Positions 48,658-58,076 of a stretch of DNA of 64,000 nucleotides are shown here, piece by piece. Made by a program: the position numbers and the translations under genes. The notes under the pieces are model-generated. The model was not told the DNA's origin. It did no database searches and worked only from the letters and a program-made list of their open reading frames with translations. How positions within the stretch are numbered: the stretch's first letter is position 1; each line of letters starts with the position of its first letter. The stretch spans positions 620,001-684,000 of the forward strand of contig NZ_CP032549.1 in NCBI RefSeq assembly GCF_012221945.1, in the 5' to 3' direction. This stretch comes from Glutamicibacter mishrai (GTDB taxonomy: Bacteria; Actinomycetota; Actinomycetes; Actinomycetales; Micrococcaceae).

Positions 48658-49614
48658 ATGAGTGAACTGCCACAGACCACAGTATCCATTCAACACGTGC
48701 CATCCGAGTTGGATGAACGCACCCTGAGCGATGTCCGCCATCTGGCTACAGAGGCTCAGAACGTCGACGGCAATCCCCCGCTGAGCGACCAGACACTGGT
48801 TGCCCTGGCAGCTGACGATGCCGGCGAGAACATCATGACCCTGCTCGCTGAAGTCGGGGAAGGCGCCGAAGCAGTTCTGGCCGGTATCGCCGTGCTCGTG
48901 CGTGAAGCGCAGGATCAGCCATGGGTGCTGGAACTTGTGGTTCACCCGCAGCACCGCCAAGCAGGCATCGGCCGCGCCCTGCTGACCAAGCTCAACGAGC
49001 TGGTGGACCTGACCAAGGTTCAGGCTTGGGCTCATGGCGATCACGAGGCAGCCAAGAAGCTCGCCGCGAAAACCGGGCTGAGCCGCGTGCGCGAGCTTTA
49101 CCGCATGCGCCGCGAAGGCACCGATTTCATCGAAGAGCCACCGGCTGACCGCCGCTTCACGGTTCGCAGCTTCCGAGTCGGCGAAGATGAGCCTGCCTGG
49201 CTTGAAGCAAACTCCAAGGCATTTGAGCATCACCCGGAGCAGGGCTCGCTAAGCCTCTCGGATCTGGATGCCCGCATGGCCGAGGACTGGTTCGATCCTT
49301 CTGGCTTCTTCCTCGCTTTTGATTCCGAGCAGAATCTCTTGGCTTATCACTGGACCAAGATCCACCCAGCCTCCGGCGATGCCTTCCGCCCGACTGGCGA
49401 AGTCTATGTAGTGGGCGTGGTTCCTGAGGCGCAGGGCATGGGCTTGGGACGTTCCCTGACTATCGCCGGCATCAACTACCTTCTGGAGCTCGGTGTCGAT
49501 GCGGTGATCCTCTATGTGGATGCAGATAATGAGCCTGCCGTGAAGCTCTACCGTTCATTGGGCTTCACACTTTGGGACGCTGACATTATGTACGGTCCGA
49601 AACCGATAGACTAG
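48658..49614 (+). CDS. mshD: Mycothiol synthase (MshD)
   Basis: MshD acetylates the cysteinyl amine of Cys-GlcN-Ins in the last step of mycothiol synthesis. The 318-residue product has two tandem GNAT domains. The N-terminal one includes ELVVHPQHRQAGIGRALL, and the C-terminal one includes VVPEAQGMGLGRSLTIAGINYLLELG and LYVDADNEPAVKLYRSLGF. The ATG at 48658 is preferred over a GTG at 48649; TATCGT at 48645-48650 could be a leaderless -10. Mycothiol marks the host as an actinobacterium. Confidence 0.93.
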   Translation: MSELPQTTVSIQHVPSELDERTLSDVRHLATEAQNVDGNPPLSDQTLVALAADDAGENIMTLLAEVGEGAEAVLAGIAVLVREAQDQPWVLELVVHPQHRQAGIGRALLTKLNELVDLTKVQAWAHGDHEAAKKLAAKTGLSRVRELYRMRREGTDFIEEPPADRRFTVRSFRVGEDEPAWLEANSKAFEHHPEQGSLSLSDLDARMAEDWFDPSGFFLAFDSEQNLLAYHWTKIHPASGDAFRPTGEVYVVGVVPEAQGMGLGRSLTIAGINYLLELGVDAVILYVDADNEPAVKLYRSLGFTLWDADIMYGPKPID

Positions 49615-49698
49615 TAGTAACAGCGGTTTCGTGTACTAATAGGACCGCTCTCACGAGGTGTTTTGACATCTACTCGCAGGAAGAAATGAGTTCAGCAG

Positions 49699-51915
49699 AT
49701 GACTAGCTCCCCCCAGGAAACTACTTCTCAATTACGCGATGTTCCCTCTTCAAAAGTTAATGAGGACAGAATAGAGCCTGCTGATTCACTTCCGGACCTG
49801 CACCCTGACGGCGAATTCAATAACGAGCGTTTCCTCGATCGAGAACTGAGCTGGTTGCACTTCAACGCCCGCGTGCTTGAGCTGGCCGAGGATACGACGC
49901 TGCCGTTGCTGGAGCGCGTGAACTTCCTGTCGATCTTCGCCTCGAACCTCGACGAATTCTTCATGGTTCGCGTGGCAGGTCTCAAGCGCCGCATCGCCGC
50001 AGGCCTGGCAGTGCCAGCAGCCAACGGCATGAACCCGGTGGATCAGCTGGAGCTGCTCCTGTCCTCCGCCCACGCCTTGCAGACCCGCCACGCGAAGGTC
50101 TTCTCAGAGTCGGTCTCCCCTGATCTGGCCGAGCAGGGAATCCGGATCACAACCTGGGATGACCTTTCCGCCGGTGAACGCGATGTGCTCTCCAAATGGT
50201 TCGTTTCCCAAGTCTTCCCGGTACTCACCCCGCTGGCCGTGGATCCTGCCCATCCGTTCCCTTATATCTCCGGCTTGTCGCTGAACCTCGCTGTGGTGGT
50301 TCGCAACCCATTGACCGGCAAGCAGCTCTTTGCCCGCCTCAAGGTCCCGGATACCATCGCCCGGCTGATCAGCATTGATGGAACCCGCGCGGCGCATTCT
50401 TCGCATCGCAGCGCACGCTTCATCCCGCTGGAGGCACTGATTGCAGTGCATCTTGAACTGCTCTTCCCAGGCATGGAAATCGTTGAGCACCACTTCTTCC
50501 GCGTCACTCGCAACGAGGACCTGGAAGTCGAAGAAGATGATGCAGAGAACCTGCTCCAGGCCTTGGAGAAGGAACTGCTGCGCCGTCGTTTCGGTCCTCC
50601 GGTACGCCTTGAAGTCGCTGATGACATCAACCCTGAAATCATGGAGCTGCTGACCCGCGAACTGGCCGTTGAGGAAGATGAAGTCTTCAAGCTGCCCGCG
50701 CCGTTGGATCTGCGTGGACTGGGCGTCATTGCTTCATTGGACCGTGCCGAGCTGCACTACCCGAAGCACGTCGGGCACACCTCCCGCTACCTGAACGAGT
50801 CGGAAACCGCCAAGGCCGCCAACGTCTTCGCCGCTGTCCGCCGCCGCGACATCCTGCTGCACCACCCGTACGATTCGTTCTCCACCAGCGTTCAGGCGTT
50901 CTTGGAGCAGGCTGCCGCTGACCCGAAGGTCATGGCCATCAAGCAGACCCTCTACCGCACCAGTGGCGATTCGCCGATTGTCGATGCCCTGATCGATGCC
51001 GCCGAAGCCGGCAAGCAGGTCCTGGCGCTGGTGGAGATCAAGGCACGCTTTGACGAGCAGGCCAACATCTCCTGGGCCAGGAAGCTGGAACAGGCCGGCG
51101 TGCACGTGGTGTACGGCATCGTGGGCCTGAAGACCCACTCCAAGCTGTCGTTGGTGGTCCGCCGCGAAGGCGACAAGCTGCGCCGCTACTGCCACATCGG
51201 CACCGGCAACTACCACCCGCGCACCGCTCGCTACTACGAAGATTTCGGTTTGCTTACCTGCGATGACGCTGTCGGCGAAGATGTTTCCAAGCTCTTCAAC
51301 CAGCTCTCGGGCTATGCTCCTCGCTCGACCTACAGCCGATTGCTGGTTGCCCCTCGCTCGGTGCGCACCGGCTTGCTGGCTCATATCGAGAAGGAAATCG
51401 CCAACGCCAAGGCCGGTATCGACGCCAAGGTGGTCATCAAGGTCAACTCCATCGTTGACGAAGCGATTATCGATGCGCTGTACCGGGCCAGCCAGGCTGG
51501 TGTGAAGGTCGAAGTCATCGTTCGCGGCATCTGCGCCTTGCGCCCGGGCGTTCCCGGTTTGAGTGAAAACATCGAAGTGCGTTCCATCCTGGGCCGCTTC
51601 CTCGAGCACAGCCGTGTCTTCATGTTCGCCAACGCCGGTGACCCGCTGGTCTACATCGGCTCCGCAGACATGATGCACCGCAACCTGGACCGGCGAGTTG
51701 AAGCACTGGTCTCCCTGCGTAATCCGGAAGATGTCGAGGACCTGCTCAAGCAGCTCGACCTCTACATGGCCGATACCACTGCCTCGTGGCACCTGAACTC
51801 CGATGGCGAATGGACCCGCCATTCGCAGGACGAGGAAGGCAAGCCGCTGACCGACATCCAGTTCTGGCTCATCGAAGACCATGCCCGCCGACGCAACAGT
51901 GGACGTAACAGCTAG
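49699..51915 (+). CDS. ppk: Polyphosphate kinase 1
   Basis: PPK1 makes polyphosphate from ATP reversibly. The 738-residue product has an N-terminal domain with [21 protein letters not shown], the catalytic core with [15 protein letters not shown] and [26 protein letters not shown], and [36 protein letters not shown] (phospho-His in the conserved His motifs). The length matches the family, with a short polar N-terminal addition. The stop overlaps by one base the GTG of the NUDIX fusion gene, which indicates coupling. Confidence 0.96.
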   Translation: MTSSPQETTSQLRDVPSSKVNEDRIEPADSLPDLHPDGEFNNERFLDRELSWLHFNARVLELAEDTTLPLLERVNFLSIFASNLDEFFMVRVAGLKRRIAAGLAVPAANGMNPVDQLELLLSSAHALQTRHAKVFSESVSPDLAEQGIRITTWDDLSAGERDVLSKWFVSQVFPVLTPLAVDPAHPFPYISGLSLNLAVVVRNPLTGKQLFARLKVPDTIARLISIDGTRAAHSSHRSARFIPLEALIAVHLELLFPGMEIVEHHFFRVTRNEDLEVEEDDAENLLQALEKELLRRRFGPPVRLEVADDINPEIMELLTRELAVEEDEVFKLPAPLDLRGLGVIASLDRAELHYPKHVGHTSRYLNESETAKAANVFAAVRRRDILLHHPYDSFSTSVQAFLEQAAADPKVMAIKQTLYRTSGDSPIVDALIDAAEAGKQVLALVEIKARFDEQANISWARKLEQAGVHVVYGIVGLKTHSKLSLVVRREGDKLRRYCHIGTGNYHPRTARYYEDFGLLTCDDAVGEDVSKLFNQLSGYAPRSTYSRLLVAPRSVRTGLLAHIEKEIANAKAGIDAKVVIKVNSIVDEAIIDALYRASQAGVKVEVIVRGICALRPGVPGLSENIEVRSILGRFLEHSRVFMFANAGDPLVYIGSADMMHRNLDRRVEALVSLRNPEDVEDLLKQLDLYMADTTASWHLNSDGEWTRHSQDEEGKPLTDIQFWLIEDHARRRNSGRNS

Positions 51916-52922
51916 TGACCGAGCCTCAACTGCACGAAGCCACCCAGCGGGTTCGTGAGATCATCCGTTCGGTGGATGCCGAGGAAATCACCCTCGGCGA
52001 CTTCGACATCATCGCAGCCGGAGCCATCCCCTGGCGGATACTCGACAACAAATTGCAAGTGCTGCTGATCCACCGTCCAAAGTATGACGACTGGTCCTGG
52101 CCCAAGGGCAAACTGGATCCAGGCGAGTCGATCGCAGAATGCGCGATCCGTGAAGTGCGTGAAGAAATCGGGCTGCGCATCACCCTGGGCATCCCGCTGT
52201 CGGCTACCGCGTACTCGGTGAAGCAGAAGTCCAAGGTGGTCTATTACTGGGCGGCCAAGAGCGATGCGCAAACGGTGGTTGATCCAGACGGCGCTGAATG
52301 CGATGACACCCAATGGGTCAGCGCCAAGAAAGCCGCCCAGCTGTTGACCAACCCCACCGATGTGCAGCCGCTGCTGGATCTGGTCAAGGCGCACAAGAAC
52401 GGAACGCTGAATACCCAACCGGTGCTGATCATCCGCCATGCCAAGGCCAAGCCGCGGGGCAAATGGACGCGCGCTGAGGGCGAGCGCCCATTGGCCGCTA
52501 CCGGCCGTCGCCAGGCCCAGGCAGTCTCGCGCATGCTCGAAGCGTGGCAGCCGGCTTTCATCGCTTCATCGCCGTGGCTTCGTTGCGTACAGACCATCTC
52601 GCCGTATGCCTCCTTGCATGCCATGAAGATGAAGAACCTGAGGGCTCTGACCGAACACGCGGCCACCCGGCATCCTGAGCGCGCCCGCCGCGCCGTGCAG
52701 AAGCTCTTCGACAAGTACCGTTCACAGGTGATCTGCACGCACCGCCCGGTGCTGCCTTTTGTCCTGGAGGTCCTAGCCAAGAACTCCTCGCCCAAGCTGG
52801 CGAAGTCTTTGCCGAAGGATGACCCTTATCTGGAACCTGGATCGCTGATTGTCGCCCAGCAGGTCCAAGGCGCAAAAGCGCGGATCGTCTCCTTCGAAAT
52901 GCACACTCCATTCCACGATTAA
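51915..52922 (+). CDS. NUDIX hydrolase fused to SixA-like histidine phosphatase
   Basis: The 335-residue product has an N-terminal NUDIX domain with the complete box GKLDPGESIAECAIREVREEIGL at about residues 59-81. A C-terminal histidine phosphatase domain follows, starting near residue 170 with LIIRHAKAKPRGKWTRAEGERPL and continuing to STHRPVLPF-like HRPVLPFVLE. This domain pair matches mycobacterial MutT1, which hydrolyses oxidised or polyphosphorylated nucleotides. It overlaps ppk by one base, so a link to polyphosphate or nucleotide-pool housekeeping is plausible. Confidence 0.92.
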   Translation: MTEPQLHEATQRVREIIRSVDAEEITLGDFDIIAAGAIPWRILDNKLQVLLIHRPKYDDWSWPKGKLDPGESIAECAIREVREEIGLRITLGIPLSATAYSVKQKSKVVYYWAAKSDAQTVVDPDGAECDDTQWVSAKKAAQLLTNPTDVQPLLDLVKAHKNGTLNTQPVLIIRHAKAKPRGKWTRAEGERPLAATGRRQAQAVSRMLEAWQPAFIASSPWLRCVQTISPYASLHAMKMKNLRALTEHAATRHPERARRAVQKLFDKYRSQVICTHRPVLPFVLEVLAKNSSPKLAKSLPKDDPYLEPGSLIVAQQVQGAKARIVSFEMHTPFHD

Positions 52923-52933
52923 ACTCCGCGCTC

Positions 52934-52957
52934 GGCCCCGCTTCTTGGCGGGGCCTT
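52934..52957 (+). terminator. Terminator after the NUDIX fusion gene
   Basis: GGCCCCGC (52934-52941) pairs with GCGGGGCC (52948-52955) and is followed by TTGCTAT. It lies 12 nt past the stop. Confidence 0.75.
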
Positions 52958-52986
52958 GCTATATCCTGCGCAACTGCTCAAATCCG

Positions 52987-53015
52987 TTGCATTCGGCTCC
53001 GATTAGGGATAATAC
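52987..53015 (+). promoter_or_regulatory. Promoter of the GNAT gene
   Basis: TTGCAT (52987-52992) and TAATAC (53010-53015) are 17 nt apart, 43 nt before the ATG at 53058. Confidence 0.6.
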
Positions 53016-53057
53016 TGTTACCAGCAGATGTATCCGACCCGAAATCGAGGAAATGCC

Positions 53058-53390
53058 ATGACTGCACAGCAGCCGCAGCAACCAGTTGAAAAAGTTGTTC
53101 ACCATGGCCTGCGCCTTGACCATGACGAAAGCCGCGGGCGCTTCTCGCTCTGGCACGGTTCCACCTTTGTCGGCTTCCTGGGCTACTACCGCGAGGGCGA
53201 CGTAGTGACCATCCAGCACACCATCGTCAACGAGGAATTCGGCCGCCGCGGATATGCCCGCGCGCTGGTGACGCTGGTGCTTGACCGGTTCAAGAATGAA
53301 GGCCTGAAGATCATTCCGGAGTGCAGCTATGTCCAGGACTATCTGCGCCGCTACCCTGAGTACAAAACCATGGTCGTGAATCCCAGCTAG
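53058..53390 (+). CDS. GNAT-type small acetyltransferase (YjdJ-like)
   Basis: The 110-residue product is a single short GNAT domain of the COG2388 type, with GRFSLWHGSTFVGFLGYYREGDVVTIQHTIVNEEFGRRGYARALVTLVLDRFKNEGLKIIPECSYVQDYLRRYPEY. The GRRGYARAL loop binds acetyl-CoA in this family. GAGGAA lies 5-6 nt before the ATG at 53058, so an upstream in-frame ATG at 53028 is not used. The substrate is unknown. It has its own promoter and ends 72 nt before thyA. Confidence 0.88.
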   Translation: MTAQQPQQPVEKVVHHGLRLDHDESRGRFSLWHGSTFVGFLGYYREGDVVTIQHTIVNEEFGRRGYARALVTLVLDRFKNEGLKIIPECSYVQDYLRRYPEYKTMVVNPS

Positions 53391-53426
53391 TTCAGCCACT
53401 GCGAGAAGAGTCATCTTGCTGGGATG

Positions 53427-53455
53427 TTCACCCGATGGACAGGGTGAACTAAACT
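53427..53455 (+). promoter_or_regulatory. Leaderless-type promoter of thyA
   Basis: TTCACC (53427-53432) and TAAACT (53450-53455) are 17 nt apart. TAAACT ends 7 nt before the GTG start at 53463, so the transcript would have almost no leader. Confidence 0.55.
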
Positions 53456-53462
53456 GGGGTGC

Positions 53463-54266
53463 GTGAACATTGCGACGCCTTATGAAGACCTGCTCAAGGA
53501 CGTGCTGGAAAACGGCACCGCCAAAGAAGACCGCACCGGTACCGGAACCACCTCGGTTTTCGGGCGCCAGATCCGCTTTGATCTTCAAGACTCGTTCCCG
53601 CTGATCACCACCAAGCGAGTGCACTTCAAGTCGGTCGTGGCTGAGCTGTTGTGGTTCCTGCGCGGCGAATCCAACGTGAAGTGGCTGCAGGATCAAGGCG
53701 TGCGCATCTGGAACGAATGGGCCGACGATGAGGGCGAGCTTGGCCCGGTCTACGGCGTCCAGTGGCGCAGCTGGCCCACCCCTGATGGTGGCCGCATCGA
53801 CCAGATTTCCCAGCTGGTCGACTCATTGCGCAACAATCCGGACTCGCGTCGCCATATCGTCTCCGCATGGAATGTCTCCGAGATCCAGAACATGGCGTTG
53901 CCTCCATGCCACGTCTTCTTCCAGTTCTACGTGGCCGACGGCAAGCTCTCCTGCCAGCTCTACCAGCGCAGTGCCGACATGTTCCTCGGCGTGCCATTCA
54001 ACATCGCCTCCTACGCGCTGCTGACCATGATGCTGGCCCAGCAACTGGATCTTGAGCCAGGCGAATTCATCTGGACCGGCGGCGACGTGCACATCTACAC
54101 CAACCACTTGGAACAGGTTAAGGAACAGCTCGGCCGCGATCCTTACCCATATCCAACGCTGAGCTTCAATTCCAGGCCTGCGTCGATCTTCGACTACACG
54201 CTGGAAGACTTCAGCATCAACGATTACCAGCACCACCCAACGATCAAGGGAACCGTCGCCGTATGA
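53463..54266 (+). CDS. thyA: Thymidylate synthase
   Basis: ThyA methylates dUMP to dTMP with methylene-tetrahydrofolate. The 267-residue product has [31 protein letters not shown], and the catalytic [12 protein letters not shown] (Cys near residue 147), then [20 protein letters not shown]. The GTG start has a leaderless-type promoter. Its last four bases overlap the folA start, which couples dTMP synthesis to regeneration of tetrahydrofolate. Confidence 0.97.
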   Translation: MNIATPYEDLLKDVLENGTAKEDRTGTGTTSVFGRQIRFDLQDSFPLITTKRVHFKSVVAELLWFLRGESNVKWLQDQGVRIWNEWADDEGELGPVYGVQWRSWPTPDGGRIDQISQLVDSLRNNPDSRRHIVSAWNVSEIQNMALPPCHVFFQFYVADGKLSCQLYQRSADMFLGVPFNIASYALLTMMLAQQLDLEPGEFIWTGGDVHIYTNHLEQVKEQLGRDPYPYPTLSFNSRPASIFDYTLEDFSINDYQHHPTIKGTVAV

Positions 54267-54838
54267 CCGAAGCAGCGCGCCATGCCGACCAGCTAGAACC
54301 GCTGGTCGGTGCCATTTGGGCCCAGGCCAACAACGGGATCATCGGGGCCCAGGGCACCATGCCATGGCATGTCCCCGAGGACATGGCCCACTTCAAGCGC
54401 ATTACCGCTGGCCGCCCCGTGGTGATGGGCCGGGAAACCTGGAACTCCTTCCCGGCGAAGTTCCGCCCCCTGCCAGGGCGCACCAATATCGTGCTCACCG
54501 CACAGGCTGACCTGCATGAGCAGCTGCGTGGACAAGGCGCGGTCCCCGCATCAACCATGGATGAGGCTCTCGCCTTGGCTCGCAAAGCAGAGGGCGGTGA
54601 AGAAATCTGGATCATTGGCGGCGGAAAGGTATATGCCCAAGCTCTGCCACTGTTGGATGTCGCGGTGATTACCAAGCTGGATCTGGAACCGGCCGGGGAT
54701 ACCTCCGCTCCACAGCTCTCCGGCGACTTCGCAATCGGAGCCACCGAACCCGCACTTGATTCTGACGATGCCAACTGGCATGTCTCTTCCACTGGTACCC
54801 GCTACCGATTTGAAACCTGGCTGCGCCAAAAGGACTAA
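54263..54838 (+). CDS. folA: Dihydrofolate reductase
   Basis: DHFR regenerates tetrahydrofolate from the dihydrofolate made by ThyA. The 191-residue product has [34 protein letters not shown] (residues 12-45) with the active-site [12 protein letters not shown] motif, [12 protein letters not shown], and [18 protein letters not shown]. It has the length of chromosomal enzymes with a slight N-terminal addition. It overlaps thyA by 4 nt. Confidence 0.95.
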   Translation: MTEAARHADQLEPLVGAIWAQANNGIIGAQGTMPWHVPEDMAHFKRITAGRPVVMGRETWNSFPAKFRPLPGRTNIVLTAQADLHEQLRGQGAVPASTMDEALALARKAEGGEEIWIIGGGKVYAQALPLLDVAVITKLDLEPAGDTSAPQLSGDFAIGATEPALDSDDANWHVSSTGTRYRFETWLRQKD

Positions 54839-54845
54839 GACGACC

Positions 54846-55073
54846 ATGAAAAAATACATCGGAGAGCTCAAAACACACCCCGAAGCACTCTTCGTTCTCG
54901 GCTACATGCTCTTTCCGCTCCTGGCCCTTGTTGTCGCTGCCCTCGGCTTCTTCATGGTCCTTGGCGGCCACAAGATCTTCGGGCTGATCCTGTTGCTGGT
55001 TCCAGCCCAGATCTTCATCTTCTCTGCCGTCTGGGCGATCAACAATCGCAAGCGGCTGCTTGAGGAAAAGTAA
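54846..55073 (+). CDS. Small two-span membrane protein downstream of folA
   Basis: The 75-residue product has two hydrophobic segments (about residues 16-40 and 45-65) and charged ends (MKKYIGELKTHPEALFVLG at the start, NNRKRLLEEK at the end). I do not recognise a named family. The ATG at 54846 lies 7 nt after the folA stop, so it is co-transcribed, and a terminator follows at 55087. A link to folate metabolism is not supported beyond position. Confidence 0.8.
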   Translation: MKKYIGELKTHPEALFVLGYMLFPLLALVVAALGFFMVLGGHKIFGLILLLVPAQIFIFSAVWAINNRKRLLEEK

Positions 55074-55086
55074 AACTTTCGCTGTA

Positions 55087-55134
55087 CAGAATCACACCTG
55101 AACCTTGCTGGGGCTTGGGTGTGATTCTGCTTTA
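55087..55134 (+). terminator. Terminator of the thyA-folA operon
   Basis: CAGAATCACACC (55087-55098) pairs perfectly with GGTGTGATTCTG (55118-55129), followed by CTTTAA. Confidence 0.8.
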
Positions 55135-55150
55135 ACTGCTGTAACGAACC

Positions 55151-55179
55151 GGGCTCCATGACCTGATGAGCCCTACGAT
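55151..55179 (+). promoter_or_regulatory. Promoter and dyad operator of asd
   Basis: TACGAT (55174-55179) ends exactly 6 nt before the ATG, the leaderless spacing. Immediately upstream a dyad GGGCTC-N11-GAGCCC (55151-55173) covers the -35 region, which makes it a candidate regulator site. Confidence 0.5.
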
Positions 55180-55185
55180 GGAGAC

Positions 55186-56304
55186 ATGACTTCATCTGTT
55201 GGTTTTGTAGGTTACCGTGGCATGGTTGGCTCCGTGCTGATGCAGCGCATGCTCGACGAGGGCGACTTCGCGCAGATCGATCCGGTATTTTTCTCCACGT
55301 CGAATGCCGGCGGCCAGGCCCCTTCCTTTGCTGAAGGCGCTGGCGCACTCGAGGATGCTTATGACATCCAGACGCTTTCGAAGCTGCCGATTATCGTAAC
55401 TGCCCAGGGCGGCGACTACACCTCCAAGGTCCATGCAGAACTGCGCAAGACCGGCTGGGATGGCCTGTGGATCGATGCAGCATCCACGCTGCGCATGAAC
55501 GACGACTCGGTTATCGTCTTGGACCCGGTGAACCGCAATGTCATCGACCAGTCCCTGGCCTCCGGAGTGAAGGACTTCGTCGGCGGCAACTGCACCGTAT
55601 CGTGCATGCTCATGGGCTTGGGCGGCCTGTTCAAGAACAACCTGGTTGAGTGGGGCACCGCGATGACCTACCAGGCTGCTTCCGGCGGCGGCGCCCGCCA
55701 TATGCGCGAGCTGCTCACCCAGTTCGGCGACATCAACGCCTCGGTAGCTTCCGAGCTGGCTGACCCAGCCAGCGCCATCCTGGAGATCGACCGCAAGGTG
55801 CTCGAAACCCAGCGCGGCAACCTGGATGCCGCGCAGTTCGGCGTCCCGCTCGGCGGCTCGTTGATCCCATGGATCGATGCCGACCTGGGGAATGGCCAGT
55901 CCCGCGAAGAGTGGAAGGCCGGCATGGAGACCAACAAGATCCTGCAGACTTCCGGCGAGGACCACATCATCATGGATGGCCTGTGTGTCCGCATCGGCGC
56001 CATGCGTTCACACTCCCAGGCGCTGACCTTGAAGCTGAAGGAAGACCTCCCGGTTTCCGAAATCGAGTCGATTCTGGCAGCTGATAACGAGTGGGCCAAG
56101 GTCATTCCGAATGAAAAGGAAGCGACCATGAACCAGCTGACACCGGTCGCTGCCTCGGGCACCTTGGACATCCCGGTGGGCCGCATCCGCAAGCTGGAAA
56201 TGGGTCCTGAGTACATCTCGGCCTTCACCGTCGGTGACCAGCTGCTGTGGGGCGCGGCAGAGCCTTTGCGCCGCATGCTGGCTATCGCCCAGGGCCGCCT
56301 CTAA
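55186..56304 (+). CDS. asd: Aspartate-semialdehyde dehydrogenase, E. coli-type
   Basis: Asd reduces aspartyl phosphate to aspartate semialdehyde for lysine, threonine, methionine and diaminopimelate synthesis. The 372-residue product has [42 protein letters not shown], the catalytic [17 protein letters not shown] and [17 protein letters not shown]. This matches the longer enterobacterial form closely, which is not the form familiar from mycobacteria or corynebacteria. It is monocistronic, with a strong bidirectional terminator after it. Confidence 0.96.
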   Translation: MTSSVGFVGYRGMVGSVLMQRMLDEGDFAQIDPVFFSTSNAGGQAPSFAEGAGALEDAYDIQTLSKLPIIVTAQGGDYTSKVHAELRKTGWDGLWIDAASTLRMNDDSVIVLDPVNRNVIDQSLASGVKDFVGGNCTVSCMLMGLGGLFKNNLVEWGTAMTYQAASGGGARHMRELLTQFGDINASVASELADPASAILEIDRKVLETQRGNLDAAQFGVPLGGSLIPWIDADLGNGQSREEWKAGMETNKILQTSGEDHIIMDGLCVRIGAMRSHSQALTLKLKEDLPVSEIESILAADNEWAKVIPNEKEATMNQLTPVAASGTLDIPVGRIRKLEMGPEYISAFTVGDQLLWGAAEPLRRMLAIAQGRL

Positions 56305-56323
56305 GCTCAGGCACTGAGTTAAT

Positions 56324-56369
56324 CCGAGGGGCCGGTACCGAACAGAAATGTTCGGCACCGGCCCCTCGG
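56324..56369. terminator. Bidirectional terminator between asd and GNAT gene
   Basis: 21-nt arms (56324-56344 and 56349-56369) pair with one mismatch around the GAAA loop. It lies 19 nt past asd and 16 nt past the stop of the convergent GNAT gene. Confidence 0.9.
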
Positions 56370-56385
56370 CGTTGCTGCGTCATTC

Positions 56386-56916
56386 TCAGTCGGCTGGCGA
56401 GTGTTCGCGGCGAAGCAATGAATAGATCGCTTGGTCATGCCAGGCGCCATCGCGCCACTGCGACTGCCGGATCAGCCCTTCGCGGCTGAATCCCAGTTTC
56501 TCCAGGCATCGCTGCTCCGCAATGTTCTGCGCGGCGGTGGTCGCTTGGATCCGGTGGCGCGGATAATGCGCGAAGAGATAGTCAACCAGCAATCGCTGCG
56601 CCTCGGTTCCATAACCTCTGCCCCGGTGCTGCGCGAAAAGCCCGATGGCGATCTCCCAGCAGGCCGAGGTATTGGCACGGCCCCAGCTGGTGATACTGAA
56701 CCAATCCACCTTGCCGATGGTTTCCTCCCCCAGGCAGACAGCCAGGGCCCCATCGTCGCTGCCGATGAATTGGTCCTTGGCCAGCCGGGTGCGCAATTTA
56801 TTCGTATCCCAGAATCCGAACCATTGCCAGGCACTGGCGCCTTCGAAGGATTGGAAGTTCTCCTCGATGAGATCGATGTCGCGCTCGGAGAGTTTGCGCA
56901 AGGAAAGTTCTGGCAT
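56386..56916 (-). CDS. RimJ/RimL-type GNAT acetyltransferase
   Basis: The 176-residue product is a GNAT domain of the RimJ/RimL type. It starts MPELSLRKLSERDIDLIEENFQSF and contains EIAIGLFAQHRGRGYGTEAQRLLVDYLFAHYPRHRIQATTAAQNIAEQRCLEKLGFSREGLIRQSQWRDGAWHDQAIYSLL, with the acetyl-CoA loop HRGRGYGTEA. The substrate may be a ribosomal protein N-terminus, an amino sugar or an antibiotic and cannot be told. It is convergent with asd and lies 45 nt after murB. Confidence 0.9.
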   Translation of the reverse strand: MPELSLRKLSERDIDLIEENFQSFEGASAWQWFGFWDTNKLRTRLAKDQFIGSDDGALAVCLGEETIGKVDWFSITSWGRANTSACWEIAIGLFAQHRGRGYGTEAQRLLVDYLFAHYPRHRIQATTAAQNIAEQRCLEKLGFSREGLIRQSQWRDGAWHDQAIYSLLRREHSPAD

Positions 56917-56961
56917 CTTATCGGCCCTTTCTGCAGATCTATCGACGGTACCGCTGTGTTC

Positions 56962-58032
56962 CTAAAGCTCCAAACCGATCAGCAGCGGCTCGTTGACCAG
57001 CACAATCCCGAAACGCTCCTGGACCCCGTCACGCACTGCGCGGGCGATGGCCACGATATCCGCGGCCCCAGCCTCGCCGCGGTTGGTGATGGCCAGGGTG
57101 TGCTTGGTGGACAGCGAGGCGCGGCCCTGCGCCACCGGGTACCCGTCGGTCCCTTCCAGCCCGTAGCCCTTGGTGAAGCCTGCCTGATCGATCAGCCACG
57201 CGGCCGACAGCTTCACCAGGCCCTCTTGCGGCACCGGGTAATTAGGGGCATTCTCCGGCAACCGTTCGAGCACCGAAGCCTCGACGATCGGGTTGGTGAA
57301 GAAGGAGCCGGTGGAGTGCGAGTCCGCATCCTTGGGGTCATACACCATGCCCTTGGACCGGCGCAGTTCAAGAACTGTCTGGCGCACCAGGTGGGCATCG
57401 GCACGCTCGCCTGCTTCCACATTCAAGCGCCGGGCCAGCTCTGCGTAGCGGATGGGCGCTGAAAGGCTCTCGCGCTCAAGCAGGAAGGCGACTTCCAGGA
57501 CCACGTAGCGGGGCGAGCCGTTGGTGCTGGTCCGCTTGATCACCGAGTCGCGGTAGGCGAATTCCAGCTGGCTGTTATCCAGCTTGAGCACCTGGCTGCT
57601 CTGGCGGTCATATACCCGGACCCAGGCCAGGGTCTGCGAGACATCTGCCCCGTAGGCGCCGACGTTCTGCACCGGGGTCGCACCGGTGCAGCCAGGAATC
57701 CCGGAGAGCGCTTCAAGGCCGCTCAGGCCCTGGACGAGGCTGTATTCGACGGTGGCGTCCCAGCTTTCGCCGGCGGCAGCGCGAAGCAATACCTTGCCCG
57801 ATGGCTGCTCGTCGAGGTGAAGGCCGCGGGTGGCAATCTGGATGGCTACGCCCGGGTACCCCTCGTCGCTGATCACCAAGTTGGATCCGCCGCCAATCAG
57901 CAAGACCGCGTGTCCGGCGCTATCGGCAGCGGCGACGGCCTGGGCAAGTTCGGCTTCGCTCGTGGCGGTGACCAGCTGCTGCGCCGAGCCGCCAACGCGG
58001 GTTGTAGTCAGGTTTTTCAGCATTGATTCCAT
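56962..58032 (-). CDS. murB: UDP-N-acetylenolpyruvoylglucosamine reductase
   Basis: MurB makes UDP-MurNAc for peptidoglycan with FAD and NADPH. The 356-residue product has the FAD-binding VLLIGGGSNLVISDEGYPG near residues 44-62, GIPGCTGATPVQNVGAYGADV, and SHSTGSFFTNPIV containing the catalytic Ser, in the order of type I MurB. Two ATG starts three codons apart (58032 and 58023) are both possible. It is separated by 44 nt from the MFS gene upstream on the same strand. Confidence 0.95.
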   Translation of the reverse strand: MESMLKNLTTTRVGGSAQQLVTATSEAELAQAVAAADSAGHAVLLIGGGSNLVISDEGYPGVAIQIATRGLHLDEQPSGKVLLRAAAGESWDATVEYSLVQGLSGLEALSGIPGCTGATPVQNVGAYGADVSQTLAWVRVYDRQSSQVLKLDNSQLEFAYRDSVIKRTSTNGSPRYVVLEVAFLLERESLSAPIRYAELARRLNVEAGERADAHLVRQTVLELRRSKGMVYDPKDADSHSTGSFFTNPIVEASVLERLPENAPNYPVPQEGLVKLSAAWLIDQAGFTKGYGLEGTDGYPVAQGRASLSTKHTLAITNRGEAGAADIVAIARAVRDGVQERFGIVLVNEPLLIGLEL

Positions 58033-58076
58033 GTACTTTCAGTGTCGAGGCCTTGGCGTGCGCCCAGGTCAACAGT

